64,000 bases of DNA from the NCBI RefSeq assembly GCF_003814875.1, contig NZ_RKQF01000001.1, positions 6,944,001 through 7,008,000 on the forward strand. The letters are read 5' to 3'. The notes beneath the pieces were generated by a model, which saw only the letters and a program-made list of their open reading frames with translations, was not told the origin of the DNA and searched no databases. This document shows positions 25,944 to 34,565 of the stretch, piece after piece. Numbering within the stretch: position 1 is the stretch's first letter; the number at the start of each line of letters is the position of its first letter. Source of the stretch: Streptomyces sp. Ag109_O5-1 (GTDB taxonomy: Bacteria; Actinomycetota; Actinomycetes; Streptomycetales; Streptomycetaceae). Made by a program: the position numbers and the translations under genes.

Positions 25944-27248
25944 GTGTCTGCCCGTGTGACAGTCATCGGCACCGGATATCTCGGTGCCACGCATGCTGCC
26001 TGTATGGCAGAAATAGGCCACGAGGTTCTCGGGCTCGACGTCGACCCGGACAAGATCGCCGCATTGCGGTCCGGCAGGGTCCCTTTCTATGAACCCGGTC
26101 TGGAAGAGCTTCTGGCCAAACACGTGGCCACCGGGCGGCTGCGCTTCACCACCTCTTACGAGGAAGTCGCCGAATTCGGCGAAGTCCACTTCTCCTGCGT
26201 CGGTACCCCGCAGTCGCCCGGTGGCAACGCGGCGGACCTGCGCTACGTCGACGCCGTCATCGAGTACCTGGCCCCGCTTCTGGCCGGCCGGAACGCGCTC
26301 GTGGTCGGCAAGTCCACCGTCCCGGTCGGCACCGCCGAGCGACTGGCGGCGATGCTGCCCGAGGACGCCGAACTCGCCTGGAACCCCGAGTTCCTCCGGG
26401 AGGGCTTCGCCGTCGAGGACACCCTCCGGCCGGACCGGCTGGTCTTCGGCGTGCGGTCGACGGCGGCGGAGGCGCGCCTGTGCGCGGTCTACGCCCCCGT
26501 CATCTCGAACGGAACTCCGGTCGTCGTCACCGACTTCCCGACGGCGGAGCTGGTGAAGACCTCGGCCAACGCCTTCCTGGCCACCAAGATCTCCTTCATC
26601 AATGCCATGGCCGAGGTCTGCGAGGCCGCCGGCGCCGACGTCACCCTCCTCGCCGAGGCCCTGTCCCACGACACCCGCATCGGCGGCCGCTTCCTGCGCG
26701 CCGGAGTCGGATTCGGCGGAGGTTGCCTGCCCAAGGACATCCGCGCCTTCATGGCCCGAGCGGGAGAGCTGGGCGTGGACCAGGCACTGACCTTCCTCCG
26801 CGAGGTCGACCACATCAACATGCGCCGCCGCAGCCGGGTCGTGGACCTGGCACGCGAAGCGGCCGGGGGCAGCTTCCTCGGCCGTCGGATCGCCGTCCTG
26901 GGCGCTGCATTCAAGCCCGACTCCGACGACATACGGGACTCCCCGGCCCTCAACGTGGCCGCGCAGATACAACTCCAGGGCGGCAATGTGAGCGTCTACG
27001 ACCCCAAGGCCATGGACAACGCTCGCAAGGCGTTCCCGACCCTGGCCTACGCGACCTCCGCCGAGGACGCCCTGTGCCAGGCCGATGTCGTCCTCCACCT
27101 CACCGAGTGGCAGGAGTTCCGAGACCTGGACCCCGCCGTACTGCGGGACATGGTGGCGCGGCCGTACATCATCGACGGCCGCAACGCCCTGGACGGCGGA
27201 CGGTGGCGCGCGGCGGGATGGACGTACCGTGCGCTCGGCCGGCCCTGA
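25944..27248 (+). CDS. UDP-glucose 6-dehydrogenase
   Basis: The 434-residue UDP-glucose/GDP-mannose dehydrogenase shows the N-terminal NAD motif VIGTGYLGATHAACMAEIGH, then CVGTPQSPGG and STVPVGTAERL. The substrate region is WNPEFLREGFAVEDTLRPDR. The central-domain catalytic Cys lies in GVGFGGGCLPKDI. The C-terminal domain has GAAFKPDSDDIRDSPAL. Full family length. It oxidises UDP-glucose to UDP-glucuronate with two NAD+. The GTG start is preferred because the Rossmann strand follows directly. It is divergent from the GT2 synthase, so it is the likely precursor supplier for a uronic-acid-containing polymer. Confidence 0.92.
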   Translation: MSARVTVIGTGYLGATHAACMAEIGHEVLGLDVDPDKIAALRSGRVPFYEPGLEELLAKHVATGRLRFTTSYEEVAEFGEVHFSCVGTPQSPGGNAADLRYVDAVIEYLAPLLAGRNALVVGKSTVPVGTAERLAAMLPEDAELAWNPEFLREGFAVEDTLRPDRLVFGVRSTAAEARLCAVYAPVISNGTPVVVTDFPTAELVKTSANAFLATKISFINAMAEVCEAAGADVTLLAEALSHDTRIGGRFLRAGVGFGGGCLPKDIRAFMARAGELGVDQALTFLREVDHINMRRRSRVVDLAREAAGGSFLGRRIAVLGAAFKPDSDDIRDSPALNVAAQIQLQGGNVSVYDPKAMDNARKAFPTLAYATSAEDALCQADVVLHLTEWQEFRDLDPAVLRDMVARPYIIDGRNALDGGRWRAAGWTYRALGRP

Positions 27249-27420
27249 AAGCAGCCGACGCGCCACATGAGCGCGCCGACCAGAACGGTCCCGGGGCGCT
27301 CATCCCCCTCCCGCGTCCCGGGGCTTCTCCTCCGACCTGGCCAAGGCCACGAAGCGCACCGCCCACGAGGCGGCCCCTTTGGGAACGGGCTGTGGCCGAC
27401 CGTGCAGGCAACCATCCGCC

Positions 27421-27909
27421 CGAGGCCGGTGACGGCTGGCTCTGCCCGATGTCCTTGTACCCCCACGACTTGTAGAGCGCGTGAACCTTCCCGTCCCCGG
27501 CAGCCGAGTTGACCATGAGCGTCACGTACGGCTCGTCGCGGGCGGCGAGGAGGGCGTCGTGGATGCGGCGGGCGGTGCCGGTCTTCCGCCAGGCTGGCCG
27601 GACGCCGATCTCCTTCAGGGCCACCGCCGGGCGCTCGGTGTACTTCTCCGCAGGCATCGGGCTGGTGCGCTGCCAGTAGCGGTCGCCGTGCTCGATGGTG
27701 TTGCCGTAGGCGTAGCCGACTGGATGTCCGTCTGCGTACGCGAGGACGGCCGTGAATCCCGGCTCGGTGCTGTGTCGGTCAAGGCGCTCGCCGAACGCGG
27801 TGACCGCGTAGTTTGGCAGGTGGAGGAGCGGGGCGCGCACGTCGGCGTACACATCGAGGAGGTCGCCGCGGGCGGTGTCGAGAGTCGTGAACGTGCGCAG
27901 TTCGATGGC
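27421..27909 (-). pseudogene. GNAT acetyltransferase, both ends disrupted
   Basis: The body of a GNAT enzyme is well preserved: ELRTFTTLDTARGDLLDVYA, GFTAVLAYADGHPVGYAYGN, the acetyl-CoA loop IGVRPAWRKTGTARRIHDAL, and ALYKSWGYKDIGQSQPSPAS. At the C-terminus the last strand is replaced by unrelated residues from about 27421. At the N-terminus no start codon precedes the IELRTF stretch, because sequence merges with the antisense of an integrase fragment near 27909. Both ends thus coincide with junctions. It is probably inactive, a relic of element turnover. Confidence 0.68.
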
Positions 27910-28116
27910 AGGCGCCGGCCGTGGACCCTGGAGGAGACCTTGGCCTTCCTGGAAGCCGCAGCGGCCGGCGTTGCCCCACGGGTCATCATGGAGATCCTGG
28001 GACATAGCCAGATCAGCATCACGATGGACGTGTATACGCACGTCGTGCACGACACCCGGCGGGAGGCGATCAGCCACATGGACCGGCTGCTCAAACGCCG
28101 ACGGCCCGCCGCCTGA
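27901..28116 (+). pseudogene. tyrosine integrase with large internal deletion
   Basis: A short N-terminal-domain piece (RRRPWTLEETLAFLEAA) is joined in frame directly to the extreme C-terminus (GVAPRVIMEILGHSQISITM, then DVYTHVVHDTRREAISHMDR) carrying the last His and the nucleophile Tyr. Everything between, including both catalytic Arg residues and the His-x-x-Arg box, is deleted. The tail is closely similar to the integrase remnant at 8952. It precedes a small membrane gene, a terminator and tRNA-Arg repeat copy 5. It cannot be active. Confidence 0.82.
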
Positions 28117-28153
28117 CAGACTGTTGGCGAGTCGTCGCATAGTTGGGGGCGGG

Positions 28154-28393
28154 ATGCTCATAGGTCTGGTGCTACTGCTGGTATTGGCCATCAGTTGGGC
28201 TGTGCTCGGGATGCACGCGTTGCTACTCGGACGGATGCCTGGCCGACGCCTTCCCCGGCTGGTGCGACAGCCCCGGCTGTGGGGTACCGGGGCCCTGCTC
28301 ATGCTGGTGAGCTGGAATGTCCGCTCCCCGTCGCTTCTCGCGGTCGGCGTCGGGTTCGTCGCTTTGGGACACGTTATGAAGCCTGGGCGTTGA
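28154..28393 (+). CDS. small hypothetical membrane protein
   Basis: The 79-residue protein has two transmembrane helices: about 2-24 (LIGLVLLLVLAISWAVLGMH) and, after a basic loop (RMPGRRLPRLVRQPRLW), about 46-72. The ATG is preceded by a G-rich ribosome site (GGGGGCGGG). It lies between the integrase remnant and the element terminator, so it belongs to the element end. No family is recognised. Confidence 0.55.
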   Translation: MLIGLVLLLVLAISWAVLGMHALLLGRMPGRRLPRLVRQPRLWGTGALLMLVSWNVRSPSLLAVGVGFVALGHVMKPGR

Positions 28394-28439
28394 TCGGCCT
28401 ACTGCCACGTAGAGGCGACTGCCGTCAAAGCCTGCCGTC

Positions 28440-28475
28440 AAAACGGCCCGGACCATGATCGGTCCGGGCCGTTTT
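28440..28475 (+). terminator. intrinsic terminator at element end
   Basis: A perfect 15-bp stem (28440..28454 with 28461..28475) around the same ATGATC loop as the hairpin at 9574 ends in four T. It sits seven bases before the tRNA repeat. Confidence 0.85.
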
Positions 28476-28481
28476 GCCTGG

Positions 28482-28523
28482 TGCCCCCGGCAGGATTCGG
28501 ACCTGCGACACCCGCTTTAGGAG
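28482..28523 (-). repeat. tRNA-Arg 3'-end copy 5 (att-like)
   Basis: This 42-bp copy has the tRNA-like T variant and one G/A change in the T-loop part (GATTCGGACC). Identity with the tRNA continues two bases further (to 28525) than in the other copies. It forms the left bracket of the mce-containing slot. Confidence 0.87.
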
Positions 28524-28814
28524 AGTCCCTATAGTCTTCCCCGTCCGTGATGATCTTCCTCGGGATTCGTCGTTCCTTCTGGTCAGCGCAGTCCGACCTT
28601 GCGTTGTCGTTCGATCGTTCCCCGCCTTTACCCGACCTTCCGTTCCCATGAGGTTCCCATTGAGGACTCCACGAGCCCGTAGGAAGGAGGGCTGGGGAGT
28701 CGGTCGAGACCGGCTGCAGTCGTCGAAGCGGTGAGCACCCAGACCCCTTGGGGCCGACAAAGACCCCGTTCCCGTCACTTGGGGTCGTGGGTTCGCGGGC
28801 CGTCTGTGCGGGCC
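28524..28814. other. left end of slot 5 with paired GTTCCCA direct repeats
   Basis: No gene is supported. Two GTTCCCA motifs at 28642 and 28653 are spaced 11 bp apart. The same pair with the same spacing is found at the other end of the slot (45111 and 45122). They resemble arm-type binding sites of a tyrosine integrase. Confidence 0.45.
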
Positions 28815-29550
28815 GTGGATGGCCGGGCACCGCGTACAAGACCCCGGTGGCCAACGGCCGTGGCGCTTTCCGCGAGCCTGGCACTCGGCCTCGCGGGGGC
28901 ATCGTCCCAGGAGGCGCACGCGCAAAATCCGTGCGGCACCAATGGAACCTTCACCGGTGGACCCCCCACCTGCACGTACACCACCACCGGGGAAGACACC
29001 TTCACCGTTCCCTCCGGGGTGACCAGCATCCATGTGGTCACCGACGGCGCCAACGGCATCACCACGGATCAGCAGCGGAAGCTCCGGAGCACAGGTGACC
29101 GCGGACATCCCGGTCACGCCCGGCAGCACCCTGTATGTCGAGGTCGGGGTGGCAGGTGGCACGGGCGGCAGTGCCCGCGGCGGAGCAGGCGGCGGCGTGT
29201 CCGACGTCCGCACGTGCTCAGTGTCTTCCGCCCCTTGCGGACTGACCGGCGTTCCAGCGACAGACCCGCGGATGCTGGTCGCCGTCGCCGGAGGCACCAA
29301 CTTGCCCCTGCGGCCCGGTGGGCCCGGTGGCGTCGGGACTGCCAACTGCAACCCCGGTGGCAACGGCACCGGCGTCAGCGGTGCCGGCTCGGGCGGCGGT
29401 GGGATGTGCGCCTCCGGCGGAGCAGGCAGCGGAGGCAGCGGCGGTCGAAGCAACGGTGGGAACGGAACACCGGGTGCCGGGGGCAACGGCGGCACCTTCG
29501 GATCCCCCTCGGGCGGCGGCGGGCGGGGGCGCCGGCTTCTGGGGCGGACG
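28815..29550 (+). pseudogene. secreted glycine-rich protein, frameshifted
   Basis: A signal peptide (PTAVALSASLALGLAGASSQ... ending EAHA) starts a secreted protein with NPCGTNGTFTGGPPTCTYTT and FTVPSGVTSIHV. Around 29060-29085 the reading frame must shift by one base. The next frame carries QVTADIPVTPGSTLYVEVGV and a long Gly-rich repeat region (about 29140-29520), as in actinobacterial Gly-rich surface proteins. The end runs into Arg-rich noise before the mce terminator, suggesting truncation as well. A start at 28731 would add a long odd N-terminus. Non-functional unless the shift is a sequencing error. Confidence 0.6.
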
Positions 29551-29576
29551 TCTTCGGGCCGCACCCCGTTCCCCAC

Positions 29577-29613
29577 GAAAAAGTGCCCCCCGCACGACTG
29601 CGCGAGGGCACTT
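29577..29613 (-). terminator. terminator of the mce operon
   Basis: On the minus strand an AAGTGCCC/GGGCACTT stem (29606..29613 with 29581..29588) is followed by a T run. It lies 10 bp after the last mce-operon stop codon. Confidence 0.8.
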
Positions 29614-29623
29614 ACGGGGCTGG

Positions 29624-30400
29624 TCAGAGGGCGTCGACGCCGCTCACCTTCCAGCCGTCGGAGGTGCGGGTGAGCGTCATACGCACCCGGTTCAGGTCCA
29701 GCCGGGGCTCCGGGACCTGGGTGCTCCGGGTGACCTGGTTGACGAAGAGCAGGACGACGGCCCGGTCCGGTGTGGCCGACACGACGGAGACCGCCGGGGT
29801 GCCGCCGTCGGTGGGTGTGGCCACGGTCGCCTTCACCACGCCGTGGTACTTCGTCGCGGTCGGCGCGACCACCGCCTTCGTGGTCTTGCCGTACTGGTCG
29901 CGGAAGTGCCCGGTCAGCAGGGCGCGGGCCTGGGAGAAGTCCCGGTCCAGGTGCCGGTAGTCGTACGACAGCACGACCGGCGCCGCCTGCCGCGCCGCCG
30001 CGAGGGCCTCGCCGCGGGCCTGTTCCGCCTGCCGCCCCTGCCGGTACTGCCACCCGAGTACGGCCGCCGCCACCAGGGCCGCCACGAGGACGAGGCCCAG
30101 CACCGCGGTGAGCACGCTCGGCCGGGCCTTGCGCGAGGGCGCGCCGTCCTCCGGCTGCTCCCCCTCGAACGACTCGGGAGACTCGGGCTCCCGCGGGTCC
30201 TCCCAGCCGTTCGCCGGGGGCTCGACGAGCAGGGTGCGCCCGGAGGGAGTCTGCTCTTCCTGGCGGGCACCGTGCTCGGGGAGCGCGGGCCGTCCGGCGC
30301 GCTTGGCTGCCGCGCGGGCGGCCGCGGTCATGGTGCGGCGGGCCGGTGAGCCGGTGCCGCGGGTGCGGGAGGTCGGGTTCACCACGGTGTCTCTTCTCAT
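29624..30400 (-). CDS. Mce-associated membrane protein (Mas) 2
   Basis: The product has 258 residues. A long disordered cytosolic N-terminus (about 1-92, rich in Pro/Glu/Arg) leads to one transmembrane helix (about 94-115). An extracytoplasmic domain follows, with AARQAAPVVLSYDYRHLDRD and a final W-K-V-S-G strand. The L-S-Y-D-Y-R-x-x-D-R-D motif is shared with the preceding gene and marks Mce-associated (Mas/VirB8-like) proteins. It is the last gene of the mce operon, 19 bp after the previous one. Mas proteins are thought to stabilise or assist the Mce transporter. The ATG at 30400 is chosen; a GTG four codons earlier lacks a ribosome site. Confidence 0.85.
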   Translation of the reverse strand: MRRDTVVNPTSRTRGTGSPARRTMTAAARAAAKRAGRPALPEHGARQEEQTPSGRTLLVEPPANGWEDPREPESPESFEGEQPEDGAPSRKARPSVLTAVLGLVLVAALVAAAVLGWQYRQGRQAEQARGEALAAARQAAPVVLSYDYRHLDRDFSQARALLTGHFRDQYGKTTKAVVAPTATKYHGVVKATVATPTDGGTPAVSVVSATPDRAVVLLFVNQVTRSTQVPEPRLDLNRVRMTLTRTSDGWKVSGVDAL

Positions 30401-30419
30401 CGATGGCCTCACGGGTGGG

Positions 30420-30893
30420 TCAGCCCACGAACGCGACGTCGGAGGTCAGCCAGCGGCCGGCCACGCGCGCGAGGTCGAGCTGGAGCCGGTAGGTGCGCGC
30501 CTGGCCCTCGGGCGCGGCGGTGTTGGTCACCTTGCTGTCGGCCACGACCAGGACCCGGGCCGAGCGCGCGTCGGACCGCACGATGCCCGCTTCCAGGACC
30601 TGCCCCTCGGACACCGACTTGTTCTGCGCAACCAGCTTCGTCAGCTGTGCGGTCTGAGCGGCGAACTCCTTCTTGAACTCGCCGGTGGCGCCCTTCAGCA
30701 CATTGCCGCTGTCCCGGTCGTAGTGCCGGTAGTCGAGCGAGGTGAAGCTCAGCGCCGACTGGCGGGCCGCCGCCAGGATGTCCTGACGGCGCTGTTCCGC
30801 CGCGCGCTGGTCGGACAGCTTCAGGCCCAGCCAGACACACAGCACGGTCGTCAGCACGGTCGCGGCGACGAGCCCCGCCGACAGCAGCCTCAT
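30420..30893 (-). CDS. Mce-associated membrane protein (Mas) 1
   Basis: The 157-residue protein has one N-terminal transmembrane helix (about 5-27) and a soluble external domain. That domain begins AARQSALSFTSLDYRHYDRD, the same motif as in the following Mas gene, and ends with a W-L-T-S-D-V strand. The ATG at 30893 lies 11 bp after the mceF stop with a GAGAGG site; an earlier ATG at 30932 would overlap mceF. It acts beside the Mce hexamer in the membrane. The two Mas genes close the operon, as is usual in streptomycetes and mycobacteria. Confidence 0.85.
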   Translation of the reverse strand: MRLLSAGLVAATVLTTVLCVWLGLKLSDQRAAEQRRQDILAAARQSALSFTSLDYRHYDRDSGNVLKGATGEFKKEFAAQTAQLTKLVAQNKSVSEGQVLEAGIVRSDARSARVLVVADSKVTNTAAPEGQARTYRLQLDLARVAGRWLTSDVAFVG

Positions 30894-30904
30894 GCGGCCG
30901 CCTC

Positions 30905-32179
30905 TCACGCCATCGGTCCCACGAGCAGCCATTGCCACGACTCCTTTCCGAACACGGTCTGTTCCCCGCCCGTCGAGCCGATCTCGACGGGCGTTCCGTC
31001 CGGGCCGGTCACGGAGCCGGTCTCCGGGTCGTACGGGGCCACGAACGCGGCCTGGTCGGCGCCGTACCGACCGGTCGTCACGCCGGGCGCGTTCTGCGCT
31101 CCGCGCACCGAGGTCTTGCTGCCGCGCGGTACCGTGCAGCGGGCGTCGGTGTTCGCCGGGCGCGTGCCGGTGTCGGCGGGGTCGCGCCGCCGGGTGCCGT
31201 AGCCCTGGGTGCATGCGGGAGGGTCATCGGCGTTCACGGTCAGCCCGAAGTGGGTGGTGCCGTCGCCGGGGATGACCGTGTAGCTGCCCGCGACCGTGAG
31301 CGGGAGCGTGACCAGGGCCTGTTCGACGCCGGGCAGCCGGGCCACGGTGATCTGGCCGCCGCTGATGAGGTTGGCCAGCAGGACCGGCACGTGCGGCCGG
31401 GTGGACTTCAGCAGGGAGTCCAACTGCTGGGCGGCGGGCGCGGTGTTGCCGATAAGCCTGCGCAGATCGCCGTCGCTCGACTTCAGCTGCTCGGTGAGCG
31501 TGGCCAGGTCGCGGGAGAACGACTTGATGGCCGAGCCCTCGTCGGCCTGTGTCTTGAGCACCTTCCGCGAGTCCTCGATCAGCGAGACCGTCTGGGGGAG
31601 CGAATCGGATGCCGACTCCACCAGCGCGTCGCCGGAGTCCACCAGTCGGCTCAGGTTCGGTCCGGTGCCGGCGAACGCCTTGCCCAGCTCGTCCACGGTG
31701 ACCCGCAGATCGTCCTTGCCGACCGAGTTGACCAGCCGGTCGAGGCTGAGGACCAGGTCGGTGACCGGCAGCGGGGTCCGGGTGCGGCTGCGCGGGATCG
31801 GGCTGCCGTCCATGAGGTACGGCCCGCCCGACCGCCGTGGCTGGAGGTCGACGTACTGCTCGCCCACCGCCGAACGGTCGGCGATCACCGCGAGCGTGTC
31901 GGCCGGGATCCTCGGGGCGCCGTCCTCGATCTTCAGCGCCACCGAGATCCCGGACCCGGTCAGCCGCAGATCGCCCACGCGGCCAACCGGCACCCCCCGG
32001 TAGGTGACCTCGGCGCCGGGGAAGACGCCCCCGGATTCGGCGAAGTCGGCGCGCACGGTGTAGCCGCGGTGCAGGACGTCGTCCACCAGGCCCGTGTACC
32101 GGGCGCCGACATACGACACTCCGAGGGCGGTGACGGTCGCGAAGGCGAGCAGCTGGGCCCTGACCGTACGTGTGATCAC
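30905..32179 (-). CDS. mceF: Mce family protein MceF
   Basis: This 424-residue MCE-family substrate-binding protein has an N-terminal membrane helix (about 5-25). The MCE/MlaD domain (about 32-115) includes GVFPGAEVTYRGVPVGRVGD and SAVGEQYVDLQP. A long helical region (about 130-290) probably forms the tube. The C-terminal domain has four Cys residues or fewer and a Pro/Thr-rich portion. The GTG start overlaps the mceE stop as GTGA. Sixth subunit of the predicted MceA-F heterohexamer that carries lipids or sterols between the outer layer and the plasma membrane. Confidence 0.92.
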   Translation of the reverse strand: MITRTVRAQLLAFATVTALGVSYVGARYTGLVDDVLHRGYTVRADFAESGGVFPGAEVTYRGVPVGRVGDLRLTGSGISVALKIEDGAPRIPADTLAVIADRSAVGEQYVDLQPRRSGGPYLMDGSPIPRSRTRTPLPVTDLVLSLDRLVNSVGKDDLRVTVDELGKAFAGTGPNLSRLVDSGDALVESASDSLPQTVSLIEDSRKVLKTQADEGSAIKSFSRDLATLTEQLKSSDGDLRRLIGNTAPAAQQLDSLLKSTRPHVPVLLANLISGGQITVARLPGVEQALVTLPLTVAGSYTVIPGDGTTHFGLTVNADDPPACTQGYGTRRRDPADTGTRPANTDARCTVPRGSKTSVRGAQNAPGVTTGRYGADQAAFVAPYDPETGSVTGPDGTPVEIGSTGGEQTVFGKESWQWLLVGPMA

Positions 32180-33459
32180 GGCAGTATCCCCTTCAGCATC
32201 AGCTCGGCGAGGCCGAGATCGACCCCCGGCGGGAGGCGACGCGAGCCGCCCTCGGTGCCGTAGGCAGCGGTGCACACCGGCGGGCACAGCAGGGTGCTGC
32301 CGTCGGAGGGTGTCGAGGGCACGGCGGGTGCCGAGGGCACGGGGGGCACGGACGGGGTGCCCGGCAGGGACGGGACGGACGGGAGAGGGGTGGGAGTGGG
32401 GACGCCGGGAAGGTGCGGGGTCCCGGGGGCCGGGGACTTCCCGCCGTTGCCCGGCTTGCCGGTGACGTTGCCGTACAGGTCCGCCAGGTCGAGGTCGGCA
32501 GTGATCTTCAGGTTGACGTAGTCGCCCTTGACGGCGTCCGTCGCGTTGCGCGGGAACGGGTAAGTGGTCAGGAGCTCAAGGGAGTCGGGCAGGTCGTCGC
32601 CCGCCTTGTTCAGCTCCTGCAGGATGGGCCGGAGTTTCTTCAGGTCGGCGACGGTGTCGTCGTGGGAGGCGTTCACCACCCTGGTGCCGGTCTTGCCGAG
32701 CGTTGACAGGGCGGTGAGCATCTTCGTCAGGTCCTTGCGCTGGTCGGCGAGGGCCTTCAGGGCGGGCGGCATGGTGTCGACGGCCAGGGCGATGGTCTTC
32801 TTCTCGTTCTTCAGCCGCTTCGCCAGCCGGTCGACGCCCTTGAGCGCGCGCACGATCTCCGCCCGCTGGTCGTCGAGGCCGCCGAGGAACGTGTCGAGCT
32901 GCTTCAGCAGGGACCTGACCCGGTCCTCGCGGCCGCTGAGGGCCTTGTTCAACTCGACGGTGATCGTCTTCAGCTGGGCCACCCCGCCGCCGTTGAGCAG
33001 CGCGGACAGGGCCGACAGCACCTCCTCGACCTCCGGGTTGCGGCCGCTGCGGGACAGCGGGATGCGGTCGCCGTCGTGGAGCCGTCCGACGGGCCGCGTG
33101 CCGGCCGGCGCGGACAGGGCGACGTACTTCTCGCCGAGCATGCTGGTCTGCCTCAGATCGGCGACGGCGTTGCCGGGCAGCTTCACCGAGTCGGCGATTC
33201 TGAGCCGCACGCGGGCGTGCCAGCCGTCCAGTTCCACCTTCTCGACCGTGCCGACGGTGACGTCGTCGACCTTGACCGCCGACTGCGGCACCAGGTCCAG
33301 GACGTCCCGGAAGTCGACGGTGACGTGGTAGGCGTGACCGTCCGAGGCGGCGCCGCCGGGGAGCGGAACGTCGTACCAGCCGTTGAACTCGCAGCCGGTC
33401 AGCAGCAGCGAGCCGACCGCCGTCCAGGCGGCCACCCGCCCCTTGCGCTGCACGCTCAT
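32176..33459 (-). CDS. mceE: Mce family lipoprotein MceE
   Basis: The 427-residue protein has a signal peptide with lipobox LLTGC (Cys about 22). It is thus the lipoprotein member of the set, as MceE (LprK-type) is in mycobacteria. The MCE domain (about 43-120) contains VKVDDVTVGTVEKVELDG and MLGEKYVALSAP. Coiled helices run to about 325, then a Pro-rich segment (PTPTPLPSVPSLPGTPSVPP) and a Cys-containing end. ATGA overlaps with mceD and GTGA with mceF show tight coupling. Confidence 0.92.
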   Translation of the reverse strand: MSVQRKGRVAAWTAVGSLLLTGCEFNGWYDVPLPGGAASDGHAYHVTVDFRDVLDLVPQSAVKVDDVTVGTVEKVELDGWHARVRLRIADSVKLPGNAVADLRQTSMLGEKYVALSAPAGTRPVGRLHDGDRIPLSRSGRNPEVEEVLSALSALLNGGGVAQLKTITVELNKALSGREDRVRSLLKQLDTFLGGLDDQRAEIVRALKGVDRLAKRLKNEKKTIALAVDTMPPALKALADQRKDLTKMLTALSTLGKTGTRVVNASHDDTVADLKKLRPILQELNKAGDDLPDSLELLTTYPFPRNATDAVKGDYVNLKITADLDLADLYGNVTGKPGNGGKSPAPGTPHLPGVPTPTPLPSVPSLPGTPSVPPVPSAPAVPSTPSDGSTLLCPPVCTAAYGTEGGSRRLPPGVDLGLAELMLKGILP

Positions 33460-34565
33460 GCCGGTGCCCCCAGAATTCCGCCGAGGGTCTTGTCGACCGT
33501 GCCCGTCGACGCCGGGGCCGACGGAACCTCGGGCAGGGAGTGGAGAAGCTTCTTCAGCCCGGCACAGTTGTCGTGGTCGTCGCCGGTCGTCTTCAGGATC
33601 GAGCAGAGAAGGGATGACGGATCCTGCGGGGTCTGCGCGTTGTTGCGGGTGTCGAGGGTGCCGGCGGTGGGGTCGTAGGCGTTCTGCAGGTTCGACAGGC
33701 CCGTGGGGGCGACGGTCAACAGCTCCTCCAGAGCGTCCCGTTGGGTGACGAGGACCTTGGTGACCTTGGCCAGGCCCTGCACGTCCGAGGTCAGCGCCTT
33801 CTTGTTGCCCTTCACGAAGCCGGACACGTCGCCGAGTGCGGCGGCCAGGTACTTGAGCGCGGCCGCGAGATCCTTGCGCTCCCCGGCGAGCTGCCCGGCC
33901 ACGTCGGCGAGGTCGGTGTTGAACGACCGCACGCTGCTGTCGTCCGCCGCCAGTGCGGCCGTGAACACCTGAAGGTTCCGGACGGTCCCGAACAGGTCGC
34001 CGCGCCCGTCGGACAGCGTGGTGACCGCCTGGGACAGGTCCTCCACCGTCTGGTTGAGGTTCTCGCCCTGCCCCCGGAGGTTGTCCGCGCTCACCCCGAG
34101 CAGCCGGGACAGCGAGCCTTTCTTGTTGGCACCGTTCGGGCCGAGCGCCTCGGCGGTGGTGTGCAGGCTGTCGAAGATCCGGTCCAGCTCGACGGGGACG
34201 GCCGTACGGGACTCGGGGATGACGCCTCCGTCCCGCAGCACCGCGCCCCTGCGGTACACCGGCAGCAGCTGCACGTAACGGTCGCTGACCACCGAGGAGT
34301 TGACGATGGCGGCCTGTGCGTCGGCGGGGACCTTGCGGCCCCGGTCGTATTCCAGCTCCACCCGTACCCGGTCGCCCTCCGGCGTGATCTCCCTGACCTC
34401 GCCGATGCGGACGCCGAGGACACGGACGTCGGAGCCGGGGTAGATGCCGACGGTGCGCGGGAAGTACGCCGTGACGCGCACGGGGCCGGGGCCCGGCCAC
34501 AGGACGACGGCGAGGCCGACGACGATCGCGAGCGCGGTGAACAGGGCCAGGAGTCTGCGGGTCAT
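33456..34565 (-). CDS. mceD: Mce family protein MceD
   Basis: The 369-residue MCE protein has an N-terminal helix (about 5-22). The MCE domain contains YPGSDVRVLGVRIGEVREIT and SDRYVQLLPVY. A long helical part (about 120-300) follows, and the tail is Ala/Pro/Ser-rich with Cys residues (LLCSILKT...DNCAGLKK). The ATG overlaps the mceC stop as ATGA. It is a component of the predicted Mce lipid channel. Confidence 0.92.
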   Translation of the reverse strand: MTRRLLALFTALAIVVGLAVVLWPGPGPVRVTAYFPRTVGIYPGSDVRVLGVRIGEVREITPEGDRVRVELEYDRGRKVPADAQAAIVNSSVVSDRYVQLLPVYRRGAVLRDGGVIPESRTAVPVELDRIFDSLHTTAEALGPNGANKKGSLSRLLGVSADNLRGQGENLNQTVEDLSQAVTTLSDGRGDLFGTVRNLQVFTAALAADDSSVRSFNTDLADVAGQLAGERKDLAAALKYLAAALGDVSGFVKGNKKALTSDVQGLAKVTKVLVTQRDALEELLTVAPTGLSNLQNAYDPTAGTLDTRNNAQTPQDPSSLLCSILKTTGDDHDNCAGLKKLLHSLPEVPSAPASTGTVDKTLGGILGAPA

